Of a DNA stretch of 64,000 nucleotides, positions 46,112 through 55,993 are shown piece after piece (position 1 is the first letter of the stretch; each line of letters begins with the position of its first letter). The stretch covers positions 620,001 to 684,000 of the forward strand of contig CP076354.1 of NCBI GenBank assembly GCA_018798825.1, read 5' to 3'. The notes under the pieces are model-generated. The model made no database searches, was not told the DNA's origin, and saw only the letters and a list, made by a program, of their open reading frames with translations. The position numbers were made by a program, and so were the translations under genes. Origin of the DNA: Ochrobactrum sp. BTU1 (GTDB lineage: Bacteria > Pseudomonadota > Alphaproteobacteria > Rhizobiales > Rhizobiaceae).

Positions 46112-46729
46112 TTATTTCTTTCGCGCCTGTTCCAATGTTGCAAAGCGCGCCAGAAAATCATTTTGAACGCTTTGTGTCGGACGGGGCGTCAGGTCCAGCC
46201 CTGCCGGATCGAAGCTGCGCGGATGGCCAAAATATTTGGTCGCTTCTGTTTCGCTGAAACCGGCAAGTCGTGTTGCCTCAAAAAAAGCTGCGACCTGATC
46301 GGCACGCTTGATCAGTTTTTTTAGAGACACGGAAATGGAAGCTGGCAGCGAAAACCGAACGTGAACTGCACTCTCAAGACGCGCTTCGATCAGTTTGTAA
46401 TTCCCGCCCATCACAGCTTTGAAGGGCGAAATCATGTCGCCAATGACATATTCAGGCGCATCGTGCAGGAGCGTCAACATTTGCCATTCGATGCTCGCAT
46501 CAGGCACAAGCCGGTTGAAAATCTGTTCAACCAGCAACGAGTGCTGGGCAACCGAATAGGCGTGTTCGCCGACGGTCTGCCCATTCCAGCGGGCGACACG
46601 CGCAAGACCATGCGCGATGTCTTCAATCTCTACATCAAGGGGCGATGGATCAAGAAGATCCAGTCTGCGGCCTGACAACATGCGCTGCCAGGCGCGATCT
46701 TTGCCCGATGACCGGTCAGCGGCTGCCAT
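46112..46729 (-). CDS. HD-domain hydrolase, YfbR-like
   Basis: A 205-residue cytosolic protein. HD metal ligands appear in GEHAYSVAQHS and LLHDAPEYVIGDM, the pattern of YfbR-type 5'-nucleotidases acting on deoxynucleoside monophosphates. The start codon overlaps the stop of the ygfZ-like gene by one base (TGATG), showing coupling; the phosphatase gene follows 3 bp later. Confidence 0.88.
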   Translation of the reverse strand: MAAADRSSGKDRAWQRMLSGRRLDLLDPSPLDVEIEDIAHGLARVARWNGQTVGEHAYSVAQHSLLVEQIFNRLVPDASIEWQMLTLLHDAPEYVIGDMISPFKAVMGGNYKLIEARLESAVHVRFSLPASISVSLKKLIKRADQVAAFFEATRLAGFSETEATKYFGHPRSFDPAGLDLTPRPTQSVQNDFLARFATLEQARKK

Positions 46730-47592
46730 CAGGCTTTGTCCGCGTCGGCAGTCGGAAATGTGAAGCGTACATGCGGGGGAAGGGCGAGCGTAATTTCGGC
46801 CTCACCAGCCAGAATCGGCGTGCCGGAATCAAGCGCATCCTTCACCCGGTCAATGCGCACAAGCGCCAGACCGAGTTTGCCGGATGAACTGCCAAGGGTT
46901 CCGATATCGCGCCCACCGACCGTAACCGACGTACCCATTGCGGGCAGGGGCGCGTCAGATTTTGCCACGAGGACGCGTCGACGCGGCGTGCCGCGGTGAT
47001 GCATACGCGAGACGACTTCCTGCCCGATGAAACAGCCTTTCGGGAAAGTCACGCCGCCAGTCTGATCGAAATTAATGTCGTGAGGAAACACATCATTATA
47101 GGCGAAGTCGGCTTCACCTTCGGCAATGCCATATTCAGCGCGAAGAGCAATCCATGCACTTTCATCGCTGATTTCACCGGCCTGTCCGTAAATGCGAATA
47201 ACATTCAGTTCTTCAGGGAACCGGGTATCGCGCTTAATTGAATCGCTTTCTGAGGAAGCGGAATCGTTCTGCCAGCAAACACTCACAAGTGATTCTGGCA
47301 ATTGGCTAATTTCTGCTTTGGCGCGCAGACGATAGAGCGTCATCCGCTTAGCAAAATCAGCTGCAATGCCAGCAGGCATGTCGAATCGCAGCCCGTCTTC
47401 CATGCGCGACACAAGGAAGTCGAACATGATCTTGCCCTGCGGTGCCAACAGCGCGCCGGGTTTCAGCTCATCGGCGCCAAGCTTGTCGAGATTGGTTGTG
47501 ATCACGGCCTGCACGAATTTTTCCGCGTCTTCGCCTGTAATGTGAACCAGTGCTCTGTTGGAAAGATTGATCGTTTCCGCTACCGTCGCCAT
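46729..47592 (-). CDS. ygfZ: YgfZ/GcvT-domain folate-binding protein
   Basis: A 287-residue protein helping to make or repair iron-sulfur clusters, with a GcvT-like folate fold. The family mark KGCFIGQEVVSRMHHRG holds the conserved Cys. AAGGAAG precedes ATG 47592; an open extension of 44 codons upstream overlaps the divergent dihydroorotase leader and is rejected. It leads a three-gene unit with the HD and phosphatase genes. Confidence 0.93.
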   Translation of the reverse strand: MATVAETINLSNRALVHITGEDAEKFVQAVITTNLDKLGADELKPGALLAPQGKIMFDFLVSRMEDGLRFDMPAGIAADFAKRMTLYRLRAKAEISQLPESLVSVCWQNDSASSESDSIKRDTRFPEELNVIRIYGQAGEISDESAWIALRAEYGIAEGEADFAYNDVFPHDINFDQTGGVTFPKGCFIGQEVVSRMHHRGTPRRRVLVAKSDAPLPAMGTSVTVGGRDIGTLGSSSGKLGLALVRIDRVKDALDSGTPILAGEAEITLALPPHVRFTFPTADADKA

Positions 47593-47677
47593 CGCTTCTT
47601 CCTTGCCTTTATAACCATCGTTACGTAAGCCGCATTGAAAAGGCTCGCAAGTCCCATTCAGCCAGCAGGAGACAACA

Positions 47678-49012
47678 ATGGCCCAAACGTTCGACACAAT
47701 CCTGAAAGGTGCAACCATCGTCAATCACGACGGTATAGGTCAGCGGGACATTGGTATTCGTAACGGGCGCATCGAGGCGATTGGCTCGCTTGCAGCAGGT
47801 TCTGCCGGTGAAGTCATCGATTGCACCGGTCTGCATATTTTGCCCGGCGTTGTTGACAGTCAGGTGCATTTTCGTGAGCCGGGGTTGGAGCACAAGGAAG
47901 ATCTGGAAACAGGTTCGCTTGCTGCAGTTCTGGGTGGTGTGACATCGGTTTTCGAAATGCCGAACACCAAACCACTGACGACTTCCGCTGAAACGCTTGA
48001 AGACAAGATTCGCCGTGGCCGTCATCGTATGCATTGCGATTTTGCCTTCTGGGTCGGCGGAACGCGGGACAATGCAAAAGACGTTGCCGAGCTTGAGCGC
48101 CTGCCAGGTGCGGCTGGCATCAAGGTGTTCATGGGATCTTCAACAGGCAATCTGCTGGTTGAGGACGATGAAGGCGTCCGTTCGATCCTGAAAAATACGC
48201 GTCGCCGCGCCGCCTTCCATTCGGAAGACGAATTCCGCCTTAAGGAGCGCGAAAATCTCCGTGTTGAAGGCGATCCATCGAGCCATCCCGTCTGGCGCGA
48301 TGTTACCACTGCACTGCAATGCACCGAACGCCTTGTCGGTATCGCCCGCGAAACCGGCGCACGGATTCACGTCCTGCATATCTCTACAGCCGAAGAAATC
48401 GATTTCCTTCAAGGTCACAAGGATGTGGCAACCTGTGAAGCCACTCCGCATCACCTTACGTTGTCGGCGGATGAATATGCGACGCTTGGCAATCTTATCC
48501 AGATGAACCCACCGGTGCGTGAAAAGCGCCATCGCGATGGTGTTTGGAAGGGCGTTGATCAGGGCATTATCGATGTACTCGGCTCCGACCATGCACCACA
48601 TACGCTGGAAGAAAAGCAGAAGTCTTACCCGGCTTCGCCGTCTGGAATGACCGGTGTTCAGACGCTGGTGCCAATCATGCTCGATCATGTCAATGCTGGT
48701 AAGCTTTCGCTGGAGCGCTTTGTCGATCTGTCGAGCCACGGCCCCAACCGCATTTTCGGTATGGCTCGCAAAGGTCGCATTGCTGTTGGCTATGATGCCG
48801 ATCTCACCATCGTCGATATGAAACGTCGCGAAACCATCACGCATGAACAGGCTGGCTCAAAGGCTGGCTGGACGCCTTATCATGGCAAGACTGTCACTGG
48901 CTGGCCGGTTGGTACTTTCGTGCGCGGTATCAAAGTCATGTGGGAAGCGGAAATCGTCAATCCGAATAAGGGCGAGCCAGTCGAGTTTTTGGAAGCTTTG
49001 CCTCGTTCGTGA
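47678..49012 (+). CDS. pyrC: Dihydroorotase
   Basis: A 444-residue amidohydrolase of pyrimidine synthesis, closing carbamoyl aspartate to dihydroorotate. Seen are the metal-binding DSQVHFREPGLEHKEDLETG, the region VFMGSSTGNLL where the bridging Lys would be expected, HISTAEE, ATPHHLTLS and the catalytic Asp in VLGSDHAPHT. This is the long type I form. Allantoinase is the close alternative; PyrC is favoured by motif and by Rhizobiales synteny. AGGAG precedes the ATG. Confidence 0.88.
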   Translation: MAQTFDTILKGATIVNHDGIGQRDIGIRNGRIEAIGSLAAGSAGEVIDCTGLHILPGVVDSQVHFREPGLEHKEDLETGSLAAVLGGVTSVFEMPNTKPLTTSAETLEDKIRRGRHRMHCDFAFWVGGTRDNAKDVAELERLPGAAGIKVFMGSSTGNLLVEDDEGVRSILKNTRRRAAFHSEDEFRLKERENLRVEGDPSSHPVWRDVTTALQCTERLVGIARETGARIHVLHISTAEEIDFLQGHKDVATCEATPHHLTLSADEYATLGNLIQMNPPVREKRHRDGVWKGVDQGIIDVLGSDHAPHTLEEKQKSYPASPSGMTGVQTLVPIMLDHVNAGKLSLERFVDLSSHGPNRIFGMARKGRIAVGYDADLTIVDMKRRETITHEQAGSKAGWTPYHGKTVTGWPVGTFVRGIKVMWEAEIVNPNKGEPVEFLEALPRS

Positions 49013-49139
49013 AAATAACTCCAAGAAACGGTGCCCCCATTCTTGGTTGAGGTGCAGGGTAGATAAAATGCTAAAGTGCGTCGCGTGAATGAGTTTAGAC
49101 GCGATGCTCTTTACGAAGGGCACTTCATGGAGTGGCCTG

Positions 49140-49427
49140 ATGTTCATTGTTAACCTGACATATATAAAGCCTCTGAATGAAGTTGAAAAACATATCGCTA
49201 CACATCGGGAGTTTCTCGATAGGCAGTATGCAAGTGGGGCGTTTCTGGCATCCGGACCGAAGAATCCGCGGGATGGAGGTATCATTCTTGCGAGTGGAAG
49301 CATAACCCGGGAGGAGCTTGAAACGATCCTGGCTCACGATCCTTTCAAGAATCAGGGGCTTGCGGAGTATCAAATCACCGAATTTGCGCCGGTGAAGCAC
49401 ACAGCCGCTTGGGCTGATAATCTTTAG
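49140..49427 (+). CDS. YciI-family protein
   Basis: A 95-residue ferredoxin-like-fold protein. It has the conserved His in THREFLDRQYASG and the Asp in ETILAHDPF. Function unknown; some relatives are dehydrochlorinases or fused to regulators. I chose ATG 49140 with GGAGTGG upstream, because the 17 codons before it are unlike the family. Confidence 0.9.
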   Translation: MFIVNLTYIKPLNEVEKHIATHREFLDRQYASGAFLASGPKNPRDGGIILASGSITREELETILAHDPFKNQGLAEYQITEFAPVKHTAAWADNL

Positions 49428-49542
49428 ATTAATTTCAGAGTTTGTAGTTGGCGCAATCTGTCCCATCTTTGTCCGAAGTTAATCTTTCGGCCTGAATTGT
49501 CGGGAGTATTGTGTTCTTGTATAAATTTACAAGGAGCACAAA

Positions 49543-50109
49543 ATGTCCGCCAACGACACAGCCTTGCTGGTTATCGATGTTCAGGAATCTTTTCGGCATC
49601 GACCTTACTATCGAGAAGAAGAGGTTGCCGCTTACATTGAGCGGCAGCAGGCTTTGATTGATGGTGCCAAGCGCAAAGGCATTCCGGTCGTGCAAATCTT
49701 TCATGTTGAGAATGAGGGACCGTTTTCGGAGGCATCAGGTCTTGTGAAGGCGCTTGCACCGATCAGGATCGAACCGGATGCCGTTTTCCGTAAGCGTCGC
49801 CATAGCGCATTGGTGGGCTCGGGTCTCGATGTCTGGCTGATTTCTAACAACATCAAACGGGTTATCGTTTCAGGTATCCGCACCGAGCAGTGCTGCGAGA
49901 CCACCACGCGTCATGCATCTGACCTTGGCTTTGATGTCGATTATGTCGGCGAAGCCACGCTGACTTTCCCCATGACTGACATAAGTGGTCACGTGTGGAG
50001 TGCTGCGGAAATTCGCGCGCGTACCGAGCTGGTACTTGCGGATCGCTTTGCAAGGATAGCAACGGTGGAACAGGCTCTTGCAGGCAGCGCAGAACGGAAA
50101 GCTGCATGA
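49543..50109 (+). CDS. Isochorismatase-family cysteine hydrolase
   Basis: A 188-residue hydrolase. The triad is Asp in LLVIDVQESF, Lys in RKRRHSALVGSG and Cys in RTEQCCETTTRHA. Relatives hydrolyse isochorismate, nicotinamide or other amides; the true substrate is open. AAGGAGC precedes the ATG. Its stop overlaps the start of a GlxA-type regulator gene (ATGA), so the pair is co-translated. Confidence 0.92.
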   Translation: MSANDTALLVIDVQESFRHRPYYREEEVAAYIERQQALIDGAKRKGIPVVQIFHVENEGPFSEASGLVKALAPIRIEPDAVFRKRRHSALVGSGLDVWLISNNIKRVIVSGIRTEQCCETTTRHASDLGFDVDYVGEATLTFPMTDISGHVWSAAEIRARTELVLADRFARIATVEQALAGSAERKAA

Positions 50110-51125
50110 ACCAAACCGTCGACAGCCATAAAACTGTCCGGGTCTTTGTCGTCGTTCCGCCGCGCACGCTTTTGCTTGACGTGGCGGGGCCGATGGAGGT
50201 TTTGCGCAAGGCTAATCTGGAGCAAAATAGGGTGCAGTTTGAAGTGACGTTTATCGGGCCTTCCGAAACGACGCTCAGCTCCATCGGTCTCACGCTTGCC
50301 AATATTGAGCCTCTACCCGATCACCTGCCAGATGATGCGCTTGTGGTGATATCCGGCTCAGCTGACATTCCGCTTGGGACTGCTGTCGTTAATCGCGACG
50401 AAGATGCAGCGATTGAAACGCAAATCGTGAGCTGGATGCGTCGTACAATCCGTCCGGGTATCAAATTGGTTTCAATCTGTTCTGGTGCACTTCTAGCAGC
50501 ACGCGCGGGTTTGCTTGAGGGGTATGACTGCACCACGCATCATATGGCGATTGATGAGCTGCATCGACTCGCACCGACCGCGCATGTTCTGCAAAACCGT
50601 TTGTTTGTGGAGGATCGCGACAGGCTGACCAGTGCGGGCATTACTGCCGGTATTGATCTAATGCTGCATATTCTGGCCGAGATGGCAGGGCATGCACTGG
50701 CTCTATCAGTGGCGCGTTATCTTGTGGTTTATCTGCGTCGCAGCGGTGGCGATCCGCAGCTTTCGCCATGGCTTGAAGGCCGCAATCACATGCATCCTGT
50801 GGTGCATCGTGCGCAGGATGCTGTGGCTGCAAATCCGGCTGAAAACTGGTCTGTCGAGAAACTCGCTGAAGCCAGCGGGGCAAGCCCGCGCAATCTTTCA
50901 CGCCTGTTCAATGAACATGCAGGCATGAGCGTGATTGATTATGCCAATCGGCTGAAAATAAGCCTTGCTCGCGAAATGCTGCTGAATTCGGCTCTCGATA
51001 TGGAGAATATTGCTGAGCGTGCAGGGTTCGCGTCAGCAAGACAGTTCCGCAGAGTGTGGGAGCGGATATACGATACACCGCCTAGTCGTATGCGGGTATT
51101 TGCGACGGATAACTCTGCCTACTGA
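50106..51125 (+). CDS. GlxA-family AraC regulator
   Basis: A 339-residue regulator. The N-terminal DJ-1/PfpI-like domain (about 10-195) has the nucleophile-elbow region VSICSGALLAARAG; the C-terminal AraC domain has LAEASGASPRNLSRLFNEH and AERAGFASARQFRRVW. GlxA-type factors typically respond to amino-acid or quaternary amine compounds. Start overlaps the isochorismatase stop, so it probably controls that gene's pathway. Its end overlaps the next, convergent gene by 7 bp. Confidence 0.92.
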   Translation: MNQTVDSHKTVRVFVVVPPRTLLLDVAGPMEVLRKANLEQNRVQFEVTFIGPSETTLSSIGLTLANIEPLPDHLPDDALVVISGSADIPLGTAVVNRDEDAAIETQIVSWMRRTIRPGIKLVSICSGALLAARAGLLEGYDCTTHHMAIDELHRLAPTAHVLQNRLFVEDRDRLTSAGITAGIDLMLHILAEMAGHALALSVARYLVVYLRRSGGDPQLSPWLEGRNHMHPVVHRAQDAVAANPAENWSVEKLAEASGASPRNLSRLFNEHAGMSVIDYANRLKISLAREMLLNSALDMENIAERAGFASARQFRRVWERIYDTPPSRMRVFATDNSAY

Positions 51126-51385
51126 AGAACACGATCCTGCAGGAAGGTGCCTGCAATAATCTGTTCGCGCATTTTCTCGATAAGTTCGAGCGCGCTGTCT
51201 TCGCCTGTTGAACGCATAAGTTCTGTCAGGGCTGTCGTGAAAGCAGCTTCCGCCAGAATTTCCGGCTCAATCCCTTCGGAAATGCCGTCTGCCCAGGCTT
51301 CATTCTGGTATTCAATCGCAACAAGCTTCTTTTCGCGGGCGATCATCTCGTCCAGATCTGCTGGCATATATTCCATAGACTTCAT
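51119..51385 (-). CDS. Small conserved-looking protein (88 aa)
   Basis: A soluble, acidic, all-helical protein of 88 residues (MPADLDEMIAREKKLVAIEY, FTTALTELMRSTGEDSALEL). No motif that I recognise. Three in-frame ATG codons (51385, 51376, 51367) compete and none has an ideal ribosome site. Its 3' end overlaps that of the regulator gene. Confidence 0.65.
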   Translation of the reverse strand: MKSMEYMPADLDEMIAREKKLVAIEYQNEAWADGISEGIEPEILAEAAFTTALTELMRSTGEDSALELIEKMREQIIAGTFLQDRVLQ

Positions 51386-51540
51386 CCCGGCTTGCGCCCT
51401 TCTTGCTGTATCAGCTGATTTCTCACCAATGGGAGCACAATCACCTGCAGCCTGACTGTCACGTTTAAGACAGTGTTAACAGATTAAAGCGGATTTGAAT
51501 GAGGCAATTTCTGCCCATCCGCACAAGACTGAATAATTGG

Positions 51541-51915
51541 TTAATTCCCATAGCGCGAGATAAGCTCGTTCGACAAGCTTTCTCCTTCCTTCATGTAGCG
51601 ATCAATCGCCGCAAGAGCCGAGGGCGTGCAACGAACATAATTGTCGCTGAAAACGCGGTATCCATGGTTGAAGCTTGAAACAAGACGTACTCGCTCGGCT
51701 TCATCGGGCTTTTCGGCGGCAATAATGGCATCCATGCGCTCACGCCATTCGTTGCTGGTTTCTCCGCAAAGGTTGCGCAGATAGTGAAGCGAGCCAAGCA
51801 CTTCCGCAATTCTGAGCATTTTGCCTTCATAAGGAGCATCCTGGGCAGAAAGGGCCGGGGACAGGATGCCCAGCCAGAATGCTATGACCAATATGGAAAG
51901 CCGTTTTTCCTGCAA
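51541..51915 (-). CDS. TIGR02301-family exported protein
   Basis: A 124-residue protein with a signal peptide (SILVIAFWLGILSPALSAQ) and a helical mature part with RIAEVLGSLHYLRNLCGETSNE and FNHGYRVFSDNYVRCTPSA, the sequence pattern of the Rhizobiales TIGR02301 family of unknown function. Two conserved cysteines could pair. TTG 51915 with GAGGGG upstream gives the right signal peptide; the longer open frame would overlap the NUDIX gene. Confidence 0.8.
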   Translation of the reverse strand: MQEKRLSILVIAFWLGILSPALSAQDAPYEGKMLRIAEVLGSLHYLRNLCGETSNEWRERMDAIIAAEKPDEAERVRLVSSFNHGYRVFSDNYVRCTPSALAAIDRYMKEGESLSNELISRYGN

Positions 51916-51961
51916 TATACGCCCCTCTGAAGAAAGAAATTCCTGAATGAGAAACGGGGCC

Positions 51962-52420
51962 TCAAGGCGATACGGAATGCGCGCCTGAAGCATCCTCGAT
52001 TTCAGCGATGGAGCGCGCCACATCCAGCGTACTATCCGTCACATTTGCATGGGCCATTTCTTCGATGCTCAGCCAGTGTATTGCGGCTGCATCGTCACCA
52101 GCCTGTTCCTCACCTGAAACGTCAAACGCACGATAAACTGACAGGAAGTAGCTCTTTGAATAGGCCTTGCCTTCGAGTGCCAGATCAACTGTGATAACAT
52201 GTCGGAGAGAGTCCGCATCCAGCGCAGTTTCTTCTTTCAGTTCTCGAATGGCAGCTTCTTCCGGCGTTTCCCCAGCTTCGATACTTCCACCCGGAAAAGC
52301 CAGCCAGCCTTTCCATGGTTCCTTGCCGCGTTCGACCAGCAAAAAGCGGCCATCACGGCGACATATGAGAGAAACACCGTGTATCTGAACGGGGGCAGGG
52401 ATGACGGGAACTGTAACCAT
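51962..52420 (-). CDS. NUDIX hydrolase
   Basis: A 152-residue hydrolase of nucleoside diphosphate linked compounds. The Nudix box is GGSIEAGETPEEAAIRELKEET with only conservative changes (written in parts GSIEAGETPEEAAIREL and KEET). Substrate unknown; possibly an ADP-ribose or nucleotide pyrophosphatase. ATG 52420 chosen; an ATG 21 bp upstream exists, and neither has a clear ribosome site. Confidence 0.92.
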   Translation of the reverse strand: MVTVPVIPAPVQIHGVSLICRRDGRFLLVERGKEPWKGWLAFPGGSIEAGETPEEAAIRELKEETALDADSLRHVITVDLALEGKAYSKSYFLSVYRAFDVSGEEQAGDDAAAIHWLSIEEMAHANVTDSTLDVARSIAEIEDASGAHSVSP

Positions 52421-52503
52421 GCACAAGCTATGATGCGGCAAACCGCTTTTGGCAACAGCAAAGCCCGCTTGACGATTAACTCAAAAATCTGAACATGGCC
52501 GTT

Positions 52504-53286
52504 ATGTGTGGACGTTTTTCTCTGACTGCCAGCCGCGAAGAAGTTGAAGCCCTGCTCGGTGCAATGATCGAGGAGGATTTTCCTCCGCGCTACAATATTG
52601 CACCAACGCAGCCGATACTCTCTATTCTGGCAGGCGAAACGCCGCCTCCGGGAAGCAACAGGCCCGACCGTATCGGGATGTTGGTGCGCTGGGGGTTTGT
52701 GCCGTCATGGGTCAAGGATCCCAACGACTGGAATCTTGTCTTCAATATTCGTTCTGAAACGGCAGCCGAGAAAAATTCTTTCCGTGCGGCACTCAATCAT
52801 CGGCGTGCGCTGATTCCCGCTTCCGGCTTTTACGAATGGCGGCGCGAGGGAAAGAACAAAGCGCAGGCTTATTGGATCAGGCCACGCAACGGCGGTATCG
52901 TGGCTTTTGGTGCGCTCGTTGAAACATGGAGCAGCGCTGACGGCTCGCAAATCGATACAGCGGGTATTCTGACCACAAGTGCAAACGGATTTCTCCGTCC
53001 CATCCACGAGCGTATGCCTGTGGTGGTGAAGCCAGAGGATTATGCCCGCTGGCTTAACTGCAAGACCCTGCTTCCGCGAGAGGTGGCCGACATCATGCGG
53101 CCAGTTCAGGATGACTTTTTTGAAGCCATTCCGGTGTCGGACAAGGTCAACAAAGTTGCCAATACCTCTCCTGACGTTCAGGCGAGAGTAGAGGAAAATC
53201 TTGTGGCGCCATCACTGGATCAGGCCAAAAGAAAGAAAAAGCCTGGGCCGGGTGATGAGCCCGACGGTCAGCTTTCCATGTTCTGA
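52504..53286 (+). CDS. SRAP-domain protein (YedK/HMCES family)
   Basis: A 260-residue protein that protects abasic sites in single-stranded DNA by forming a covalent link through Cys2. The catalytic sequence MCGRFSL is exact, with RYNIAPTQP, the Glu-bearing GFYEWRREGK and the His-bearing IHERMPVVV. Because the Cys must become the N-terminus after Met removal, the start is ATG 52504 rather than the one at 52495. The basic C-tail is not conserved. Confidence 0.93.
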   Translation: MCGRFSLTASREEVEALLGAMIEEDFPPRYNIAPTQPILSILAGETPPPGSNRPDRIGMLVRWGFVPSWVKDPNDWNLVFNIRSETAAEKNSFRAALNHRRALIPASGFYEWRREGKNKAQAYWIRPRNGGIVAFGALVETWSSADGSQIDTAGILTTSANGFLRPIHERMPVVVKPEDYARWLNCKTLLPREVADIMRPVQDDFFEAIPVSDKVNKVANTSPDVQARVEENLVAPSLDQAKRKKKPGPGDEPDGQLSMF

Positions 53287-53318
53287 CGAGCCGGACGCTG
53301 ACGACGCGATGAAGCGGA

Positions 53319-53486
53319 TCAGCCTGTCTTTTTGACTGCCAGAATTGAGCGGCGCGTATTGTCGTTGCGACCTTTGCTTTCGCGATTGGTCTTGCTCATC
53401 AACGCTGCAACCAGCACAGCCGGTCCGATTTCGCGGTACTGGTCAATGAGCTTGTCTTGTCGTGGTTGCAGTTCATTTTTAGGCAT
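53319..53486 (-). CDS. Small basic protein (55 aa)
   Basis: A 55-residue soluble protein (MPKNELQPRQDKLIDQYREI, then GPAVLVAALMSKTNRESKG). GAGGATGG lies 5-6 bases before ATG. Composition and the conserved-looking helix pair suggest a true gene; I recognise no family. Confidence 0.6.
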   Translation of the reverse strand: MPKNELQPRQDKLIDQYREIGPAVLVAALMSKTNRESKGRNDNTRRSILAVKKTG

Positions 53487-53931
53487 TGGTCCATCCTCTT
53501 CCAAATTACACTCACCATTTTGTGATTGATTGGGACGGAATGAAGGCTGTTTAGAGCCGGTTTTGAGGAATTCCGGTTAACATCAACGGGATAAGGATGA
53601 AGGGGGAGTGGGGTTGCCGAAATGCAACAGCGATTTTGACGAGGCCGGCTTCATATAAGCCTGTCAGGCACTCCAGCTTCACCAGTCTGAGGGAAATACT
53701 TTATTTCTATTGAACTTTTTCAAAAGCTCTTGACGTGATTGAGGTCGAGAGAGATAAGTAGCGTCATGAAAACGCCGACCACGATCATTTGTACTGGTTC
53801 GATTATTATTGGCTAGCAGCTTGCTGGCCCGGCCGTTTTCGTCTCCCCTACCATGAAACAGGATGATAACGCCCCGGCCAGACGGCTGCGGTCTTTCGTG
53901 CCCGTATTTTCAGGTCCTTTGGGGAAATAAA
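53487..53931. other. Intergenic region before cysS
   Basis: 445 bp with no credible gene. It has a short hairpin (GGCTT/AAGCC near 53646-53660). No T-box or other riboswitch recognisable upstream of cysS. The frame open upstream of cysS from 53863 is not used. Confidence 0.45.
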
Positions 53932-55449
53932 ATGGCTGATGCGCCGCAACTACGCCTATACAATACTGCCACTCGCACGAAGGAGTATTTCACCCCCATC
54001 GATGCAAATAATGTGCGCATGTATGCCTGCGGACCGACCGTTTATGACTTTGCCCATATCGGCAACGCACGTCCGGTTATCGTCTTTGACGTTCTTTTCC
54101 GCCTGCTGCGCCATTTCTATGGCACGGAAAAAGTCACTTATGCGCGTAACATCACCGATGTTGACGACAAGATCAACGCGCGTGCTGCTACTGAATATCC
54201 CAACCTTCCGCTCAATGAAGCAATCCGCCGGGTGACCGAAGGCACAAACAACCAGTTTCAAGCTGATATCAAGGCTCTGGCAAATCTGGAGCCGTCGAGC
54301 CAGCCGCGTGCAACCGAGCATCTCGACGACATGCGTAATATTATTGAGAAGCTAATCGAGCGCGGCGTTGCCTATGTTGCAGATGAGCATGTGCTGTTTT
54401 CCCCGTCAGCGATGAACGCTTTGGGTGGCGCACGCTATGGCGCGCTTTCCCACCGTCCATTCGATGAGATGCTGGCCGGCGCTCGCGTCGATGTTGCATC
54501 CTATAAGCGCGATGAAATGGATTTTGTGCTGTGGAAGCCATCGCGCAATGGTGAACCCGGTTGGCCTTCACCGGCAGGTATTGAAACGCTTGGTCGCCCC
54601 GGCTGGCATATCGAGTGCTCGGCCATGTCTATGGCCAAGCTGCTGGCGCCTTTTGGCGGCGGTTTGAAGTGTGATGATCCGTATAAGAACCAGTTTGACA
54701 TTCATGGCGGTGGCATCGATCTGGTGTTCCCGCATCATGAAAACGAGCTTGCGCAATCATGCTGCGCATTCGGAACTGAGCGTATGGCCAACATCTGGAT
54801 GCATAATGGATTCCTTCAGGTTGAAGGGCAGAAGATGTCTAAGTCGCTTGGCAACTTCATAACCATTCGCGATGTGCTGAACGATGGTTTGCCGCAGCTT
54901 GGTGTCTGGGATGACAAGGATGCTCGCGATCGCTGGGTCGGTCTGGCTGCTCGTCTTTCTATGCTGCAAACGCATTACCGCGAGCCGATCAACTGGACGG
55001 CGCAGCGTCTGGCAGAATCTGCCGAAGAGCTGCATCGGTGGTATGGTTTGTTGCGCGACGCGGACTTTGCTGCGCCTTCTGCACTTTCCGTTGTTGAAGA
55101 AGTCGCTGACGCATTGTCGGACGATCTCAACACCTGGTCTGCTATCACGGCTCTACGCAAAGCATTCAAGGCCAAGGACGTTGCAGCTTTGGGCGAGGGC
55201 ATGGCGCTATTAGGCTTGCTCGACCCTTACTTTGTGACAGCACAGGATTTGCCGGTATTTGCAAAGGCAGATGTTGATACAGCTGCAATCGATGCATTGA
55301 TTGCCGAGCGCCTGAATTTCATAGCTGGCAAGAACTGGGCAGAAGCAGATCGTATTCGCGATGAACTTCTGGCGCAGGGCGTGCAGTTGAAGGACGGCAA
55401 ACATCCTGACACCGGCGAACGCATCACGACATGGGAAGTGGTAAGCTGA
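53932..55449 (+). CDS. cysS: Cysteinyl-tRNA synthetase
   Basis: A 505-residue class I synthetase that charges tRNA-Cys. HIGH-type sequence [10 protein letters not shown] follows YACGPTVYD with the first zinc Cys; further zinc ligands are in WHIECSAM and FPHHENE; KMSKS is in [11 protein letters not shown]-terminal DALR-like region normal. ATG 53932 has GGGGAAATAAA upstream. Confidence 0.97.
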   Translation: MADAPQLRLYNTATRTKEYFTPIDANNVRMYACGPTVYDFAHIGNARPVIVFDVLFRLLRHFYGTEKVTYARNITDVDDKINARAATEYPNLPLNEAIRRVTEGTNNQFQADIKALANLEPSSQPRATEHLDDMRNIIEKLIERGVAYVADEHVLFSPSAMNALGGARYGALSHRPFDEMLAGARVDVASYKRDEMDFVLWKPSRNGEPGWPSPAGIETLGRPGWHIECSAMSMAKLLAPFGGGLKCDDPYKNQFDIHGGGIDLVFPHHENELAQSCCAFGTERMANIWMHNGFLQVEGQKMSKSLGNFITIRDVLNDGLPQLGVWDDKDARDRWVGLAARLSMLQTHYREPINWTAQRLAESAEELHRWYGLLRDADFAAPSALSVVEEVADALSDDLNTWSAITALRKAFKAKDVAALGEGMALLGLLDPYFVTAQDLPVFAKADVDTAAIDALIAERLNFIAGKNWAEADRIRDELLAQGVQLKDGKHPDTGERITTWEVVS

Positions 55450-55476
55450 CGATCGGTTAGTTTCTGGGAGGAAGCC

Positions 55477-55947
55477 ATGACGCTTGATAATAAGCCGCTC
55501 TATAGCGGGGGATGCCAGTGTGGTGCGGTGCGCTTTCATGTCGAGGGCGTACTTGGTTCAGCATCTATCTGTCATTGCCGCATGTGTCAGAAAGCCTTTG
55601 GCAATTTCTATGCGCCGCTGGTCTCGGTGGGTGAAGCAAAACTCATTTGGACCCGTAACGAACCGAAGCGTTTTCAGTCGTCGAATCACGTCAAGCGTGG
55701 GTTCTGTGCTGAATGCGGAACTCCACTGACTTACGAAGCACCGGATGGCGTGGCGCTTTCCATAGGCGCTTTCGATGCACCAGAAGAGATTGAACCCACA
55801 ATTCAATGGGGTGTCGAAGTCAAGCTTCCCTATGTCGATGACCTCGCAAAACTACCCGGTTTCGAGACCGAACGAGATCCGGAAAGTGTCCAGTTTGTAA
55901 GAACCATGGTGTCCTACCAGCACCCCGACCACGATACTGAAAACTAA
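55477..55947 (+). CDS. GFA-family zinc protein
   Basis: A 156-residue protein with the glutathione-dependent formaldehyde-activating fold: zinc cysteines in CQCGAVRF, CHCRMCQKAFG and FCAECGTPL. Most family members have no proven reaction. GGGAGG before the ATG; 27 bp behind cysS, so co-transcription is possible. Confidence 0.9.
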   Translation: MTLDNKPLYSGGCQCGAVRFHVEGVLGSASICHCRMCQKAFGNFYAPLVSVGEAKLIWTRNEPKRFQSSNHVKRGFCAECGTPLTYEAPDGVALSIGAFDAPEEIEPTIQWGVEVKLPYVDDLAKLPGFETERDPESVQFVRTMVSYQHPDHDTEN

Positions 55948-55993
55948 AAAGCCATAAATTATCAAGGCATACACCCACCGACAGGCAGGCAAA

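Noticed and set aside
170..53723. 15-bp identity (ATTGAACTTTTTCAA) at 170 and 53709
   Set aside because: AT-rich and short, with no further similarity around it; could be chance.
53487..53931. T-box or other riboswitch before cysS
   Set aside because: No T-box sequence or specifier stem is recognisable, and such elements are rare in alphaproteobacteria.
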